This document shows, in pieces, positions 1 to 12,016 of a stretch of DNA of 64,000 bases. Numbering within the stretch: position 1 is the stretch's first letter; each line of letters begins with the position of its first letter. The stretch spans positions 41,637-105,636 of the forward strand of contig NZ_BPQS01000018.1 in NCBI RefSeq assembly GCF_022179385.1. The letters are read 5' to 3'. This stretch comes from Methylobacterium longum. Its GTDB lineage: Bacteria > Pseudomonadota > Alphaproteobacteria > Rhizobiales > Beijerinckiaceae. Under the pieces are notes generated by a model. That model was not told where the DNA came from and ran no database searches. It saw only the letters and a list, made by a program, of their open reading frames with translations. The translations under genes were made by a program, and so were the position numbers.

Positions 1-297
1 GGCCATGTCGCCTTCGAGGCGACGGTCTGGCCGGCGGACGCGGTGCAATGGGGCGCGGTGCTCCTGCTCGGCCTCGGGCCCGTCGGGGCCGCCTTCTATC
101 TCTGGGACATCGGCTGCAAGCGCGGCGACGTGCGGCTGCTCGGTGTGACGGCCTACGCGGCGCCGGTGCTCTCGACGCTGATCCTGGTGGCGGCGGGCTA
201 CGCCGATCCGAGCCCGGCCCTGGCGCTCGCCTGCCTGCTGATCGTGGCCGGGGCGCTCACGGCGGTGCGGGCCTCGTGGGCGGTGCCGCGGGCCTAA
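1..297 (+). CDS. DMT/EamA-family exporter, C-terminal part
   Basis: This is the last 98 codons of a gene that begins before the window. The reading frame is open from base 1 and ends in TAA. The residues form hydrophobic segments with the stretch GPVGAAFYLWDIGCKRGD, typical of the second EamA repeat in YddG-like drug/metabolite transporters, which export amino acids or other small metabolites across the inner membrane. Several membrane helices of a normal ten-helix carrier are missing only because of the window edge. Its stop codon overlaps the stop of the convergent cupin gene. Substrate cannot be told from this fragment. Confidence 0.8.
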   Translation, partial: GHVAFEATVWPADAVQWGAVLLLGLGPVGAAFYLWDIGCKRGDVRLLGVTAYAAPVLSTLILVAAGYADPSPALALACLLIVAGALTAVRASWAVPRA

Positions 298-722
298 ACC
301 CGGGGCGTCGGCCGCCAGTCGGGCGGCGCCATCTCGAAACCCGAGAACTCGAACCCGGGCGACACCGTGCAGCCCACCAGGGTCCAGGCGCCGAGGCTTG
401 TGGCGGTCTGCCAATGGCCGGCCGGCACCACGCAGTGCGGACGCTGTCCGGCGGCGAGATCCGGCCCGAGATGCCGGGCTTCGGCGTCGTGGCCGTTCGG
501 GCTCGTGGTGATCACCAGCGGCGCGCCCGCGTGCCAGTGCCAGATCTCCGTGGCATCGACCCGGTGCCAGGCGGAGACCTCGCCGAGGTCCAGGAGGAAG
601 TAGATCGCGGTGCCCACCGAGCGGCCGTCGACGGTGCGCGGGTCGCGGAACGTCTCGCGGTAGTGGCCGCCCTCCGGATGCGGCGTCAGCCCCAGCGTCC
701 TGATCACCTCGGCCGCGTTCAT
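294..722 (-). CDS. Cupin, DUF985 family
   Basis: This encodes a 142-residue single-domain cupin of the DUF985 (Cupin_5) family, a normal length for the group. Visible hallmarks are HPEGGHYRETFRD near the N-terminus, AIYFLLDLGE, and the histidine-rich segment WHRVDATEIWHWHAG that forms the cupin barrel core and may hold a metal. The chemical role of the family is not established. The start at 722 is chosen because GGAGG lies about 8 bases upstream; the frame stays open further upstream but without the family's conserved residues. It converges on the DMT exporter with overlapping stop codons. Confidence 0.85.
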   Translation of the reverse strand: MNAAEVIRTLGLTPHPEGGHYRETFRDPRTVDGRSVGTAIYFLLDLGEVSAWHRVDATEIWHWHAGAPLVITTSPNGHDAEARHLGPDLAAGQRPHCVVPAGHWQTATSLGAWTLVGCTVSPGFEFSGFEMAPPDWRPTPRV

Positions 723-820
723 CCTCGCCTCCCTGTCCGCCGCGTCGGCGCGAAGATCCCGCGGCTTGCGGGCACTTGGCACCGATGCTACCGGCCGAAA
801 AGCCTCAAGGTCCGAGAAAG

Positions 821-1444
821 ATGCCGAGCCCCACCGTACGCCTCCACCGCGGCGACCTGCCCGCCGACTACGACGCGGGCCGGGCGGTAGCCATCGACAC
901 CGAGACGCTGGGCCTCAACCCGCACCGGGACCGGCTCTGCGTGGTGCAGATCTCCACCGGCGACGGCACCGCCGACGTGGTGCAGATCCCGCAGGGCGGA
1001 CCCGAACCGGTGGTGCTCAAGCGCGTCCTCGCGGATGCCGGCGTGCAGAAGATCTTCCACTTCGCGCGGTTCGACGTGGCGGTCCTCTACAAGGCCTTCG
1101 GCGTGATGCCGCAGCCGGTCTACTGCACCAAGATCGCCTCGAAGCTCGCCCGGACCTACACCGATCGGCACGGTCTGAAGGACGTGGTCCGCGAACTCGT
1201 CGGCGTCGACCTGTCGAAGCAGCAGCAATCGTCCGACTGGGGCGCCGAGACCCTGTCCCAGGCGCAGCTCGACTACGCGGCGTCCGACGTGCTCCACCTC
1301 CACGCGGCCCGCGACCGGCTCGACGCGATGCTGGCACGGGAAGGGCGCACCGACCTCGCCGCCGCCTGCTTCGCCTTCCTGCCGACCCGCGCCCGCCTGG
1401 ACCTGGACGGGTGGCCCGAGACCGACATCTTCGCGCATACGTGA
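821..1444 (+). CDS. RNase D-like 3'-5' exonuclease (DEDDy)
   Basis: This is a 207-residue protein made almost only of the DEDDy 3'-5' exonuclease domain. The acidic residues are all present: D26 and E28 in AIDTETLGL (Exo I), D85 in HFARFDVAVL (Exo II), and Y152/D156 in LDYAASDVLHL (Exo III). It lacks the HRDC domains of full-length RNase D, so it matches the short RNase D-like exonucleases common in alphaproteobacteria. It probably trims RNA 3' ends, perhaps of tRNA precursors. The start at 821 begins where family similarity begins; the Shine-Dalgarno sequence is weak, and an upstream ATG at 776 would add 15 unconserved residues. Confidence 0.85.
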   Translation: MPSPTVRLHRGDLPADYDAGRAVAIDTETLGLNPHRDRLCVVQISTGDGTADVVQIPQGGPEPVVLKRVLADAGVQKIFHFARFDVAVLYKAFGVMPQPVYCTKIASKLARTYTDRHGLKDVVRELVGVDLSKQQQSSDWGAETLSQAQLDYAASDVLHLHAARDRLDAMLAREGRTDLAAACFAFLPTRARLDLDGWPETDIFAHT

Positions 1445-1543
1445 GGATCCGCGCCGATCCGGTGTGGAGTGAGACTTTCCTGCCACCGCGCCGCGATGCA
1501 TCGCTGCTAGGTTGCGAACGTCGGGGCCGCCGAGTCCCGGCCA

Positions 1544-1590
1544 GACCCTCCTCGCCGGTCACTTTCCCGATCAGGCCGGCGAGGAGGGTC
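1544..1590. terminator. Bidirectional terminator-like inverted repeat
   Basis: Two perfectly complementary 15-base arms (1544-1558 and 1576-1590) flank a 17-base loop. The repeat sits between the converging exonuclease gene (ends 1444) and VOC gene (ends 1601), the expected place for a shared terminator. There is no clear T-tract on either side, so the function is inferred. Confidence 0.6.
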
Positions 1591-1600
1591 CGTCGATCGC

Positions 1601-2239
1601 TCAGGTCAGCGTCCGGGCACCCGTGGGCGTCATGATCCGTGCGCTCCAGCGCGGGCCGGGGCCGTCCACGATTCTCGGGGAATCGGCGAGTCCCAGCGCG
1701 GCGTGAAGCTGCCCCGCGCCGCCCGGATCCGGATGGGTCAGGAGAAGCGCCTCAAGGCGGGCGCCGAGGTCCGGCATCGACGCGGCGGGGTTCCCGCGGG
1801 GGCCCCAATCCATCACGTGGGGCGCGGCTCCATCCGCCGGCCAAGCCCCGTCCGGGCGCACGCCGAAGCGCCACGCGAGAGCGCCGCGGGTCATCGTGGC
1901 GGCCTGACCGAGCAGGTCGCGGTGGGCGGCGAGCACGCCGTCGAGGTCGTCCGTGCGGGCGACGAGGCCGCGCAGCCGCCGGCCCGCCTCCCAGTCGGCC
2001 CGCACCTGCGCGGTGTCGCCGAGGCCGAACCAGCGGGCGCGGGACGGCGCGGGCGCCTCGGGATCGACGGCGATCACCTCGAGGAACAGGGCCTCGCCGA
2101 GGCGCAGCAGGTGATTGCGCGTGCCCATCTCCCGGTGGCGGCCGCCCTCCGGCATGGCGAGGCCGAGGCAGTCGCGGACATGCGCGACGCCCGCCGCGAG
2201 GTCCGGCGCGACGACGACGAGGTGGTCGAGGGTGAGCAT
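1601..2239 (-). CDS. Glyoxalase-like (VOC superfamily) protein
   Basis: This encodes a 212-residue protein of the glyoxalase-like domain family (PF13468 type). The N-terminus LTLDHLVVVAPDL gives the first beta strand with the metal-ligand-like histidine, and NHLLRLGEALFLEVIAVDP gives the strand carrying the usual glutamate. The family includes vicinal oxygen chelate proteins of unknown substrate. It lies downstream of glnA on the same strand, separated by two hairpins, so it is probably transcribed on its own. There are no nearby pathway genes to suggest a substrate. Confidence 0.8.
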   Translation of the reverse strand: MLTLDHLVVVAPDLAAGVAHVRDCLGLAMPEGGRHREMGTRNHLLRLGEALFLEVIAVDPEAPAPSRARWFGLGDTAQVRADWEAGRRLRGLVARTDDLDGVLAAHRDLLGQAATMTRGALAWRFGVRPDGAWPADGAAPHVMDWGPRGNPAASMPDLGARLEALLLTHPDPGGAGQLHAALGLADSPRIVDGPGPRWSARIMTPTGARTLT

Positions 2240-2260
2240 CCGGGTATCCGCCGTACGGAA

Positions 2261-2320
2261 CGGGGGTGGGACCTGCCCACCCCCGTCCGCCGGCAGGGGC
2301 CGGGCATCGCGCCCGGCCCC
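2261..2320. terminator. Tandem hairpins after glnA
   Basis: Two GC-rich perfect hairpins lie side by side. The first has arms 2261-2270 and 2276-2285 with a 5-base loop; the second has arms 2296-2305 and 2311-2320 with a 5-base loop. They follow the glnA stop at 2328 and precede the VOC start at 2239, so they are likely to end glnA transcription. Neither has a strong T-tract. Confidence 0.55.
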
Positions 2321-2327
2321 CGTCGCC

Positions 2328-3737
2328 TTACAGGGAATAGTACTGCACGAACTCGATCGGGTGCGGGGTCATCTCGTAGCGCAGCACCTCGGCCATCTTC
2401 AGCTCGATGAACGAGTCGATCTGGTCGTCCGAGAACACGCCGCCCTCCTTGAGGAAGGCCCGATCCTTGTCGAGGCTGGTGAGCGCCTCGCGGAGCGAGC
2501 CGCACACGGTCGGGATCTTCTTCAGCTCCCGCGGGGGCAGCTCGTAGAGATCCTTGTCCATGGCCGGACCCGGGTCGATCTTGTTGCGGATGCCGTCGAG
2601 GCCGGCCATCAGCAGCGCCGAGAAGGCGAGGTAGGGATTCGCCATCGGGTCGGGGAAGCGGACCTCGACGCGCTTGGCCTTCGGGCTCTTGGTCCACGGG
2701 ATGCGGCAGGAGGCCGAGCGGTTGCGCGCCGAGTAGGCGAGCAGCACCGGTGCCTCGTAGCCCGGCACCAGCCGCTTGTACGAGTTGGTCGACGGGTTGG
2801 TGAAGGCGTTGAGCGCCTTGGCGTGGCGGATGATGCCGCCGATGTACCAGAGGCATTCCTGGCTGAGGCCGGCATACTTGTCGCCCGCGAAGACCGGCTT
2901 GCCGTCCTTCCAGATCGACTGGTGGACGTGCATGCCCGAGCCGTTGTCGCCGTAGACGGGCTTGGGCATGAAGGTCGCCGACTTGCCGTAGCTCTGCGCG
3001 ACGTTGTGGATGCAGTACTTGTAGATCTGCATGTGGTCGGCGAGCAGGGTCAGCGTGTCGAACTTCATGCCGAGCTCGTGCTGGGCCGAAGCGACCTCGT
3101 GGTGGTGCTTCTCCACCTTCACGCCCATCGACTGCATGGCGGCCAGCATCTCGCCGCGCATGTCCTGCGCCGAATCCTGCGGCGGGACGGGGAAGTAGCC
3201 GCCCTTGGTCTGCACCCGGTGGCCGAGGTTGCCGCCCTCGTAATCGGTGAAGCCGTTGGTCGGCAGCTCGGTGGAGTCGAGTTCGAAGCCGGTGCGATAG
3301 GGGTCGGCGGCGAACTTCACGTCGTCGAACACGAAGAACTCGGCCTCCGGGCCGACATAGATCGTGTCGCCGATCCCGGTCTGCTGCAGGTAGGCCTCGG
3401 CGCGCTTGGCGGTGCCGCGGGGGTCGCGGGCATAGGGCTCGCCGGTGGCCGGCTCCAGCACGTCGCAGACGATCGAGAGGGTCGCGGCCGAGAAGAACGG
3501 GTCCAGGGTGGCGGTCGCCGGATCCGGCATCAGGAGCATGTCGGACTCGTTGATCGCCTTCCAGCCGGCGATCGAGGAGCCGTCGAACATGGTGCCCTCG
3601 TCGAAGATCTCCTCGTCGATGAGCGACACGTCGAACGTGACATGCTGCCACTTGCCGCGCGGGTCGGTGAACCGGAAGTCCACGTAGCGCACGTCGTTGT
3701 CCCGGATCGTCTTCAGCACCTCGGCCGCAGTGGTCAT
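2328..3737 (-). CDS. glnA: Glutamine synthetase type I
   Basis: This is the 469-residue class I glutamine synthetase, which forms glutamine from glutamate, ammonia and ATP as a cytoplasmic dodecamer. Visible signatures are [14 protein letters not shown] and [10 protein letters not shown] near the N-terminus, [11 protein letters not shown], the active-site region [11 protein letters not shown], and the adenylylation site with Tyr398 in DLYELPPRE, so control by GlnE-type adenylylation is expected. The start at 3737 has GGAGG about 11 bases upstream; another in-frame ATG at 3746 sits directly against that Shine-Dalgarno and is less likely. It diverges from glnII. In many relatives glnA is paired with glnB; here glnB lies about 2 kb away beyond glnII. 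Confidence 0.97.
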   Translation of the reverse strand: MTTAAEVLKTIRDNDVRYVDFRFTDPRGKWQHVTFDVSLIDEEIFDEGTMFDGSSIAGWKAINESDMLLMPDPATATLDPFFSAATLSIVCDVLEPATGEPYARDPRGTAKRAEAYLQQTGIGDTIYVGPEAEFFVFDDVKFAADPYRTGFELDSTELPTNGFTDYEGGNLGHRVQTKGGYFPVPPQDSAQDMRGEMLAAMQSMGVKVEKHHHEVASAQHELGMKFDTLTLLADHMQIYKYCIHNVAQSYGKSATFMPKPVYGDNGSGMHVHQSIWKDGKPVFAGDKYAGLSQECLWYIGGIIRHAKALNAFTNPSTNSYKRLVPGYEAPVLLAYSARNRSASCRIPWTKSPKAKRVEVRFPDPMANPYLAFSALLMAGLDGIRNKIDPGPAMDKDLYELPPRELKKIPTVCGSLREALTSLDKDRAFLKEGGVFSDDQIDSFIELKMAEVLRYEMTPHPIEFVQYYSL

Positions 3738-3966
3738 CGTGGGCATCCTCCAGGGATCTGTGAATGATCTCTCGTCGCGCAACCGAGCGATGTCGGCCGC
3801 GTCAGCAAGCGGCGCTTGATATCCGGCGCGGGCGTACCTTGCCACCCGCGCCGGGTGGGAATCGGCGTTCCGGTGGAACGATCGGCCGCCGATACCGACT
3901 GCTCGCGATTCCGTGATCGGCAGAGAGCGCAGCTAGGGCACTGTGTTCCCGCAGCAATAGCAATCC

Positions 3967-3982
3967 TGGCACGCTCCATGCA
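3967..3982 (+). promoter_or_regulatory. Sigma-54 promoter of glnII
   Basis: The sequence TGGCACG-CTCC-ATGCA matches the RpoN consensus TGGCACG-N4-TTGCW with one mismatch. The GG (3968-3969) and GC (3980-3981) are separated by exactly 10 bases, as required. It points at glnII and would give a leader of about 80 bases. In rhizobia glnII is known to be driven by NtrC and sigma-54, which supports the call. The glnA-glnII gap (3738-4072) holds no gene, and I could not pick out convincing NtrC half-sites in it. Confidence 0.8.
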
Positions 3983-4072
3983 ACAGCGGCACCGGCCGTC
4001 GTGGAGGCGGCAAGCCGTTCGCGTGTTCCCGGGTTGCCCAGGTCGCGCATCGATACGGACGAGAGAACCGGA

Positions 4073-5107
4073 ATGACCAAATACAAGCTCGAGTACATAT
4101 GGCTCGACGGGTACACGCCGACCCCGAATCTCCGCGGTAAGACGCAGATCAAGGAATTCGACAGCTTCCCGACCCTCGAGCAGCTCCCGATGTGGGGCTT
4201 CGACGGCTCGTCCACCAAGCAGGCCGAGGGCGGCAGCTCCGACTGCATGCTGAAGCCCGTGCGCCACTTCCCCGACCCGGCCCGCAAGAACGGCGTCCTG
4301 GTGATGTGCGAAGTGATGATGCCGGACGGTACGACCCCGCACGAGTCCAACAAGCGCGCCACCATCCTGGACGATGCCGGCGCCTGGTTCGGCTTCGAGC
4401 AGGAATACTTCCTGTACAAGGACGGCCGCCCGCTCGGCTTCCCGACCTCCGGCTACCCGGCGCCGCAGGGCCCGTACTACACCGGCGTCGGCTACTCGAA
4501 CGTCGGCGACGTCGCCCGCAAGATCGTGGAGGAGCACCTCGACCTTTGCCTGGATGCCGGCATCAACCACGAGGGCATCAACGCCGAGGTGGCCAAGGGG
4601 CAGTGGGAGTTCCAGATCTTCGGCAAGGGCTCCAAGAAGGCCGCCGACGAGATGTGGATGGCCCGCTACCTCCTGCAGCGCCTCTGCGAGAGCTACGGCA
4701 TCGACGTCGAGTACCACTGCAAGCCGCTCGGCGACACCGACTGGAACGGCTCGGGCATGCACTGCAACTTCTCGACCGCGTTCATGCGGGAGCATGGCGG
4801 CAAGGCCTATTTCGAGAAGCTCATGGAGGCGTTCAAGAACGCCCGCGAGGAGCACATCGCCGTCTACGGCCCGGACAACCACATGCGGCTGACCGGCAAG
4901 CACGAGACCGCCTCGATCCACGAGTTCTCGTACGGTGTGGCCGACCGCGGCGCCTCGATCCGCGTGCCCCACTCGTTCGTCAACAGCGGCTACAAGGGCT
5001 ACCTTGAGGATCGCCGTCCGAACTCGAAGGGCGACCCCTACCAGATCGCCTCGCAGGTGCTGAAGACGATCGCGTCCGTACCGACCGAGGCCGCTGCAGC
5101 CGCGTAA
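4073..5107 (+). CDS. glnII: Glutamine synthetase type II
   Basis: This is the 344-residue eukaryote-like GSII found alongside GSI in Rhizobiales. It carries KLEYIWLDGYTPTPNLRGK at the N-terminus, MWGFDGSSTKQAEG, the glutamate/ATP site FGFEQEYFLY, WNGSGMHCNFST, and the MRLTGKHETASIHEFSYG block. GSII has no adenylylation tyrosine motif and in relatives is controlled mainly by NtrC under nitrogen limitation; the sigma-54 element upstream fits this. The start at 4073 coincides with the family N-terminus, although the frame is open upstream. It is divergent from glnA and followed by a strong terminator and a GstI-like gene. Confidence 0.96.
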   Translation: MTKYKLEYIWLDGYTPTPNLRGKTQIKEFDSFPTLEQLPMWGFDGSSTKQAEGGSSDCMLKPVRHFPDPARKNGVLVMCEVMMPDGTTPHESNKRATILDDAGAWFGFEQEYFLYKDGRPLGFPTSGYPAPQGPYYTGVGYSNVGDVARKIVEEHLDLCLDAGINHEGINAEVAKGQWEFQIFGKGSKKAADEMWMARYLLQRLCESYGIDVEYHCKPLGDTDWNGSGMHCNFSTAFMREHGGKAYFEKLMEAFKNAREEHIAVYGPDNHMRLTGKHETASIHEFSYGVADRGASIRVPHSFVNSGYKGYLEDRRPNSKGDPYQIASQVLKTIASVPTEAAAAA

Positions 5108-5143
5108 GACGCGAGGGACGCCTCGGCGTTCCGGCAGGATCGA

Positions 5144-5178
5144 CGGAGCCGGGCCCTCGGGTCCGGCTTCGCCGTTTT
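5144..5178 (+). terminator. Rho-independent terminator of glnII
   Basis: A stem with arms 5144-5156 and 5159-5171 (nominal two-base loop, so the innermost pairs will open, and including G-U pairs) is followed shortly by TTTT at 5175-5178. It starts about 37 bases after the glnII stop. Confidence 0.7.
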
Positions 5179-5421
5179 CCGGACGGGCGGACGGACGATC
5201 CGGGCTCGTACGGTGGGTGCGGATTGGCCCGCCGCGACGTGCGGCACCGGCATTCAGCGCAGGCCGCGCGGCACGCTCCCTCGGGATCGCGGGTGGCCGC
5301 AGCCCTCCTTCGAGGGACGCCGGTGCGGGCGTCCGACGACGCGGAGGGGGATGGGGCGGAACCCGCCGGACCGACCCCGACAACGCGCTACAGGTGCGGA
5401 GCCTCGCCGCCCGTGACGATT

Positions 5422-5601
5422 TCAGGGCCGGCGCGGACGCTCATCCTCGCGGATGGCAGCCTCATGATACCACGCGCCGCCCCCGATGCTGGCGGCCGGC
5501 GCCGGTTTCGCCTCCGCGATGACGCGGGGCGTGGACTGGGCGCGCCGGAACGCGGACAGATCGTAGATCTTGGCAGTCTCGCGCGGGTCCGTGACGGCCA
5601 T
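5422..5601 (-). CDS. gstI: GstI-like small protein (DUF2735-type)
   Basis: This 59-residue gene lies on the minus strand between glnII and glnB. It begins MAVTDPRETAKIYDL and ends with GGAWYHEAAIREDERPRRP; the RETAKIY start and the WYHEAAI tail resemble the DUF2735 family, which includes Rhizobium leguminosarum GstI, a translational inhibitor of glnII. An AGGAGG Shine-Dalgarno lies 9 bases before the ATG, which makes it a convincing gene. It converges on glnII and precedes nothing else on its strand before glnA. Placement beside glnII supports a role in GSII control, but the family assignment is from memory of the motif, not from a search. Confidence 0.72.
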   Translation of the reverse strand: MAVTDPRETAKIYDLSAFRRAQSTPRVIAEAKPAPAASIGGGAWYHEAAIREDERPRRP

Positions 5602-5764
5602 CGCACATCCTCCTGCATCGGGGTCTCAGCGGCCGGTCGCGCCGGCCGTTCCCGATGATGTGGGGTGCGGAAGTCGGCACTCCATAGTGGAAAGCGCCGA
5701 TGCCGGACATTCGTGCAGAGCGAAAACTTAGGCAGAACCCAAGCCGAGGCGCCAGAACCGCCTG

Positions 5765-9308
<3,544 letters not shown>

Positions 9309-9383
9309 GGGATCTCGGCTGCGGCTCGCGACGGGTTCGCTCCTTAGCGGCGCGCGGGCTCTCGCGCCACAGGGACAAGTTTT

Positions 9384-9413
9384 TTGCTGCGAGCCCGTCG
9401 GCCCATGCTATAG
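9384..9413 (+). promoter_or_regulatory. Likely sigma-70 promoter for tRNA-Leu
   Basis: TTGCTG (9384-9389) and CTATAG (9408-9413) are 18 bases apart, about 45 bases before the tRNA. CTATAG-type -10 boxes are usual for stable RNA promoters in alphaproteobacteria. The -35 box matches the consensus only in its TTG core. Confidence 0.5.
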
Positions 9414-9456
9414 GGCCCGCTTCTGGCGGCCGGCGATGCGCCGGATGTCGGCGCGC

Positions 9457-9541
9457 GCGGGCGTGGCGGAACTGGTAGACGCGCTGGATTTAGGTTCCAG
9501 TGTCGCAAGACGTGGGGGTTCGAGCCCCTCCGCCCGCACCA
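9457..9541 (+). tRNA. tRNA-Leu (anticodon TAG)
   Basis: The 85-base gene folds as a class II tRNA. The acceptor stem pairs GCGGGCG with CGCCCGC, the anticodon stem CTGGA/TCCAG encloses TTTAGGT with anticodon TAG, there is a variable arm, and the T-arm contains GGTTCGAGCCC. The CCA end is encoded. It lies 130 bases before tig. Confidence 0.97.
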
Positions 9542-9671
9542 GGACGTCCGCTGAGGTTGCGGTCCCTTCGGACCCTCCGTCCCGTACCCGACATCTCGGC
9601 AACCCGGTCCGCGCGAGCACGATGCCGGCCCGGCCGGCGACCCCAGGTTTCTTTGAAGAGCGACGACGACG

Positions 9672-11081
9672 ATGCAGGTGACCGAGATCAACGCCCAGGG
9701 GCTGAAGCGCGAGTTTCAGGTTCTGCTGGCCGCCCAGGAACTCGAGGAGCGCCTGACCAACGAGCTGTCCGGCATGAAGGACAAGGTGCAGCTCAAGGGC
9801 TTCCGCCCCGGCAAGGTGCCGGTCGCGCACCTGCGCAAGGTCTACGGCCGCTCGGTGATGGCCGAGGTGGTGCAGAATGCCGTCAACGAGGCCAACCGCC
9901 AGATCGTCACCGATAACGGCCTCAAGCTCGCCCTGGAGCCGCAGGTCGAGTTCCCGAGCGATCAGGCCGAGGTGGAGAAGGCCCTCGACGCCAAGGGCGA
10001 CCTGGCCTTCAAGGTCGCCCTCGAGGTGATGCCGAGCTTCGAGCTCGCCGACCTCTCGGACGTCAGCCTGACCAAGCGCGTCGCCAAGCCCTCCGACGAG
10101 GAAGTGACCGAGGCGCTGGAGCGTATGGCCGGCCAGGGCCGTCCGTTCGCCGAGCGCGACGAGGGCGCCGAGGCCCAGACGGGCGACCGCGTCACCATCG
10201 ACTTCGTCGGGCGCATCGACGGCGAGGAGTTCCAGGGCGGCAAGGGCGAGGGCGTCGATCTGGAGCTCGGCTCCGGCTCATTCATCCCCGGCTTCGAGGA
10301 GCAGCTCGTGGGCGCCAAGGTCGGCGACAAGCGGCTCGTGAAGGTGACCTTCCCGGAGGCTTACGGGGCCGAGCAGCTCGCCGGCAAGGATGCCGAGTTC
10401 GACGTGATGGTCGCGAAGATCCAGGCGCCGGGCGAGGCCAAGGTGGACGACGAGCTCGCCAAGTCCATGGGCATGGAGTCGCTGGAGAAGCTCCGCGAGG
10501 CCGTGTCGGAGGCGATCGGGCGCGACTTCGAGGCCGCGACGCGACGCCGCCTCAAGAAGGACCTCCTCGACGCCCTCGATGGCAAGTATGCCTTCGAGCT
10601 GCCGCCCTCCCTGGTGGCGCAGGAATTCGCGGCCGTCTGGGCGCAGGTCGAGCAAGACCTCAAGACCCGCGGCAAGACCTTCGCGGACGAGGACACCACC
10701 GAGGAGGAGGCCCAGGGCGAGTACCGGAAGATCGCGGAACGGCGCGTCCGTCTCGGTCTCGTGCTTGCGCAGGTCGGCGAGAGCGCCGATATCAAGGTCT
10801 CGGACGACGAGGTGAACCAGGCCCTCATCGCTCGGGTCCGGCAGTTCCCGGGCCAGGAGCAGCAGGTCTGGGACTTCTACCGGAAGAATGCCCAGGCGCT
10901 CGCCGAACTGCGGGCGCCGCTGTTCGAGGAAAAGGTGGTTGACCACGTCCTCGGCCAGGTCAAACTCGTCGAGGAACCCGTCTCGAAGGAGGCGCTTTTC
11001 GCCGACGACGAAGACGACGACACGACCGGCGGAAAGCCGGCCGGCAAGGCCGAAGCCGAGACCGAGGCAAAGGCCGACTGA
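9672..11081 (+). CDS. tig: Trigger factor
   Basis: This 469-residue ribosome-bound chaperone and peptidyl-prolyl isomerase assists nascent chains. The N-terminal ribosome-binding domain contains the signature region [17 protein letters not shown] near residues 44-60. The FKBP-type PPIase domain (about 165-250) shows [17 protein letters not shown] and [16 protein letters not shown] helical substrate-binding domain follows, and the tail is rich in D, E and K. The length is slightly above the usual 430-450 because of this acidic tail. It leads the tig-clpP-clpX-lon group, the standard order in many proteobacteria. Confidence 0.97.
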   Translation: MQVTEINAQGLKREFQVLLAAQELEERLTNELSGMKDKVQLKGFRPGKVPVAHLRKVYGRSVMAEVVQNAVNEANRQIVTDNGLKLALEPQVEFPSDQAEVEKALDAKGDLAFKVALEVMPSFELADLSDVSLTKRVAKPSDEEVTEALERMAGQGRPFAERDEGAEAQTGDRVTIDFVGRIDGEEFQGGKGEGVDLELGSGSFIPGFEEQLVGAKVGDKRLVKVTFPEAYGAEQLAGKDAEFDVMVAKIQAPGEAKVDDELAKSMGMESLEKLREAVSEAIGRDFEAATRRRLKKDLLDALDGKYAFELPPSLVAQEFAAVWAQVEQDLKTRGKTFADEDTTEEEAQGEYRKIAERRVRLGLVLAQVGESADIKVSDDEVNQALIARVRQFPGQEQQVWDFYRKNAQALAELRAPLFEEKVVDHVLGQVKLVEEPVSKEALFADDEDDDTTGGKPAGKAEAETEAKAD

Positions 11082-11116
11082 GTCCCGCTCTGTCCCAGGA
11101 CGGCGGGCAAGGGTTA

Positions 11117-11136
11117 GGCGATGGTTAAGCATCGCC
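11117..11136 (+). other. Small hairpin between tig and clpP
   Basis: GGCGATG and CATCGCC form a perfect 7-bp stem around the loop GTTAAG. It begins 36 bases after the tig stop and lacks a T-tract, so it may be a weak terminator, an attenuator or a protein site. I cannot tell which. Confidence 0.35.
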
Positions 11137-11205
11137 GGTGTTCGCTGACATGTCCGGAGCTGCTCTGATTCGCGGCAGCTCCGGGCCTCACTTGGGCAGG
11201 ACGAG

Positions 11206-11832
11206 ATGAGAGATCCGATCGACGTCTACAACAACGCGCTCGTGCCGATGGTCGTCGAGCAGTCGAGCCGCGGCGAGCGCGCCTTCGACATCTACTCCCG
11301 CCTGCTGCGCGAGCGCATCATCTTCCTCACCGGTCCCGTGGAGGATTACGGCGCGTCGCTGATCGTGGCGCAGCTGCTGTTCCTCGAGGCGGAGAATCCG
11401 AAGAAGGAAATCTCCTTCTACATCAACTCCCCCGGCGGCGTGGTCACCTCGGGCCTCTCGATCTACGACACGATGCAGTTCATCCGCTGCCCCGTGACGA
11501 CGCTCTGCGTCGGCCAAGCCGCCTCGATGGGCTCCCTGCTACTGACCGCCGGCGAGCCCGGCCACCGCTTCGCCCTGCCGAACGCGCGGATCATGGTCCA
11601 CCAGCCGTCGGGCGGGTTCCAGGGACAGGCGACCGACATCCTGATCCATGCCCGCGAGATCGAGGCGCTGAAGCGGCGCCTGAACGAGATCTACGTGAAG
11701 CACACCGGCCGCGACTACGACACGATCCACACGGCGCTGGAGCGCGACAACTTCATGACCGCCGACGCGGCCAAGGAGTTCGGCCTCATCGACGAGGTGA
11801 TCGAGAAGCGTCCCGAGCCGGCCGCAGCCTGA
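11206..11832 (+). CDS. clpP: ATP-dependent Clp protease proteolytic subunit
   Basis: This 208-residue serine protease forms the tetradecameric barrel that degrades proteins delivered by ClpX or ClpA. The catalytic triad is visible: Ser107 in [11 protein letters not shown], His132 in IMVHQPSGG, and Asp181 in ERDNFMTA. The oxyanion strand INSPGG (74-79) is intact. The start is supported by an AGGACGAG Shine-Dalgarno-like stretch. It lies 124 bases after tig and 184 bases before clpX, so clpX probably has its own promoter as well. Confidence 0.97.
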   Translation: MRDPIDVYNNALVPMVVEQSSRGERAFDIYSRLLRERIIFLTGPVEDYGASLIVAQLLFLEAENPKKEISFYINSPGGVVTSGLSIYDTMQFIRCPVTTLCVGQAASMGSLLLTAGEPGHRFALPNARIMVHQPSGGFQGQATDILIHAREIEALKRRLNEIYVKHTGRDYDTIHTALERDNFMTADAAKEFGLIDEVIEKRPEPAAA

Positions 11833-12016
11833 GCGGAACGCGTCGCCTGACCGCCGCGGCGTGGCCTTGATCCCGCCGCGGCAGCGTGTTTGCATCCGGG
11901 ATCGGGTCCTTCGGGCAAAGGCGCGCAGCACACTGTTTCTTTAAACGGGCCCCCTACATTCACGCGATGCGCGTTCGCCCCTTGCCGGCTGCGGACGCGA
12001 GGAATCGGAGACCGAT

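Noticed and set aside
2115..3767. Long plus-strand frame (550 codons) opposite glnA
   Set aside because: It is the mirror of a highly conserved gene in a 70% GC genome; its product is low-complexity V/R/H/G sequence with no domain.
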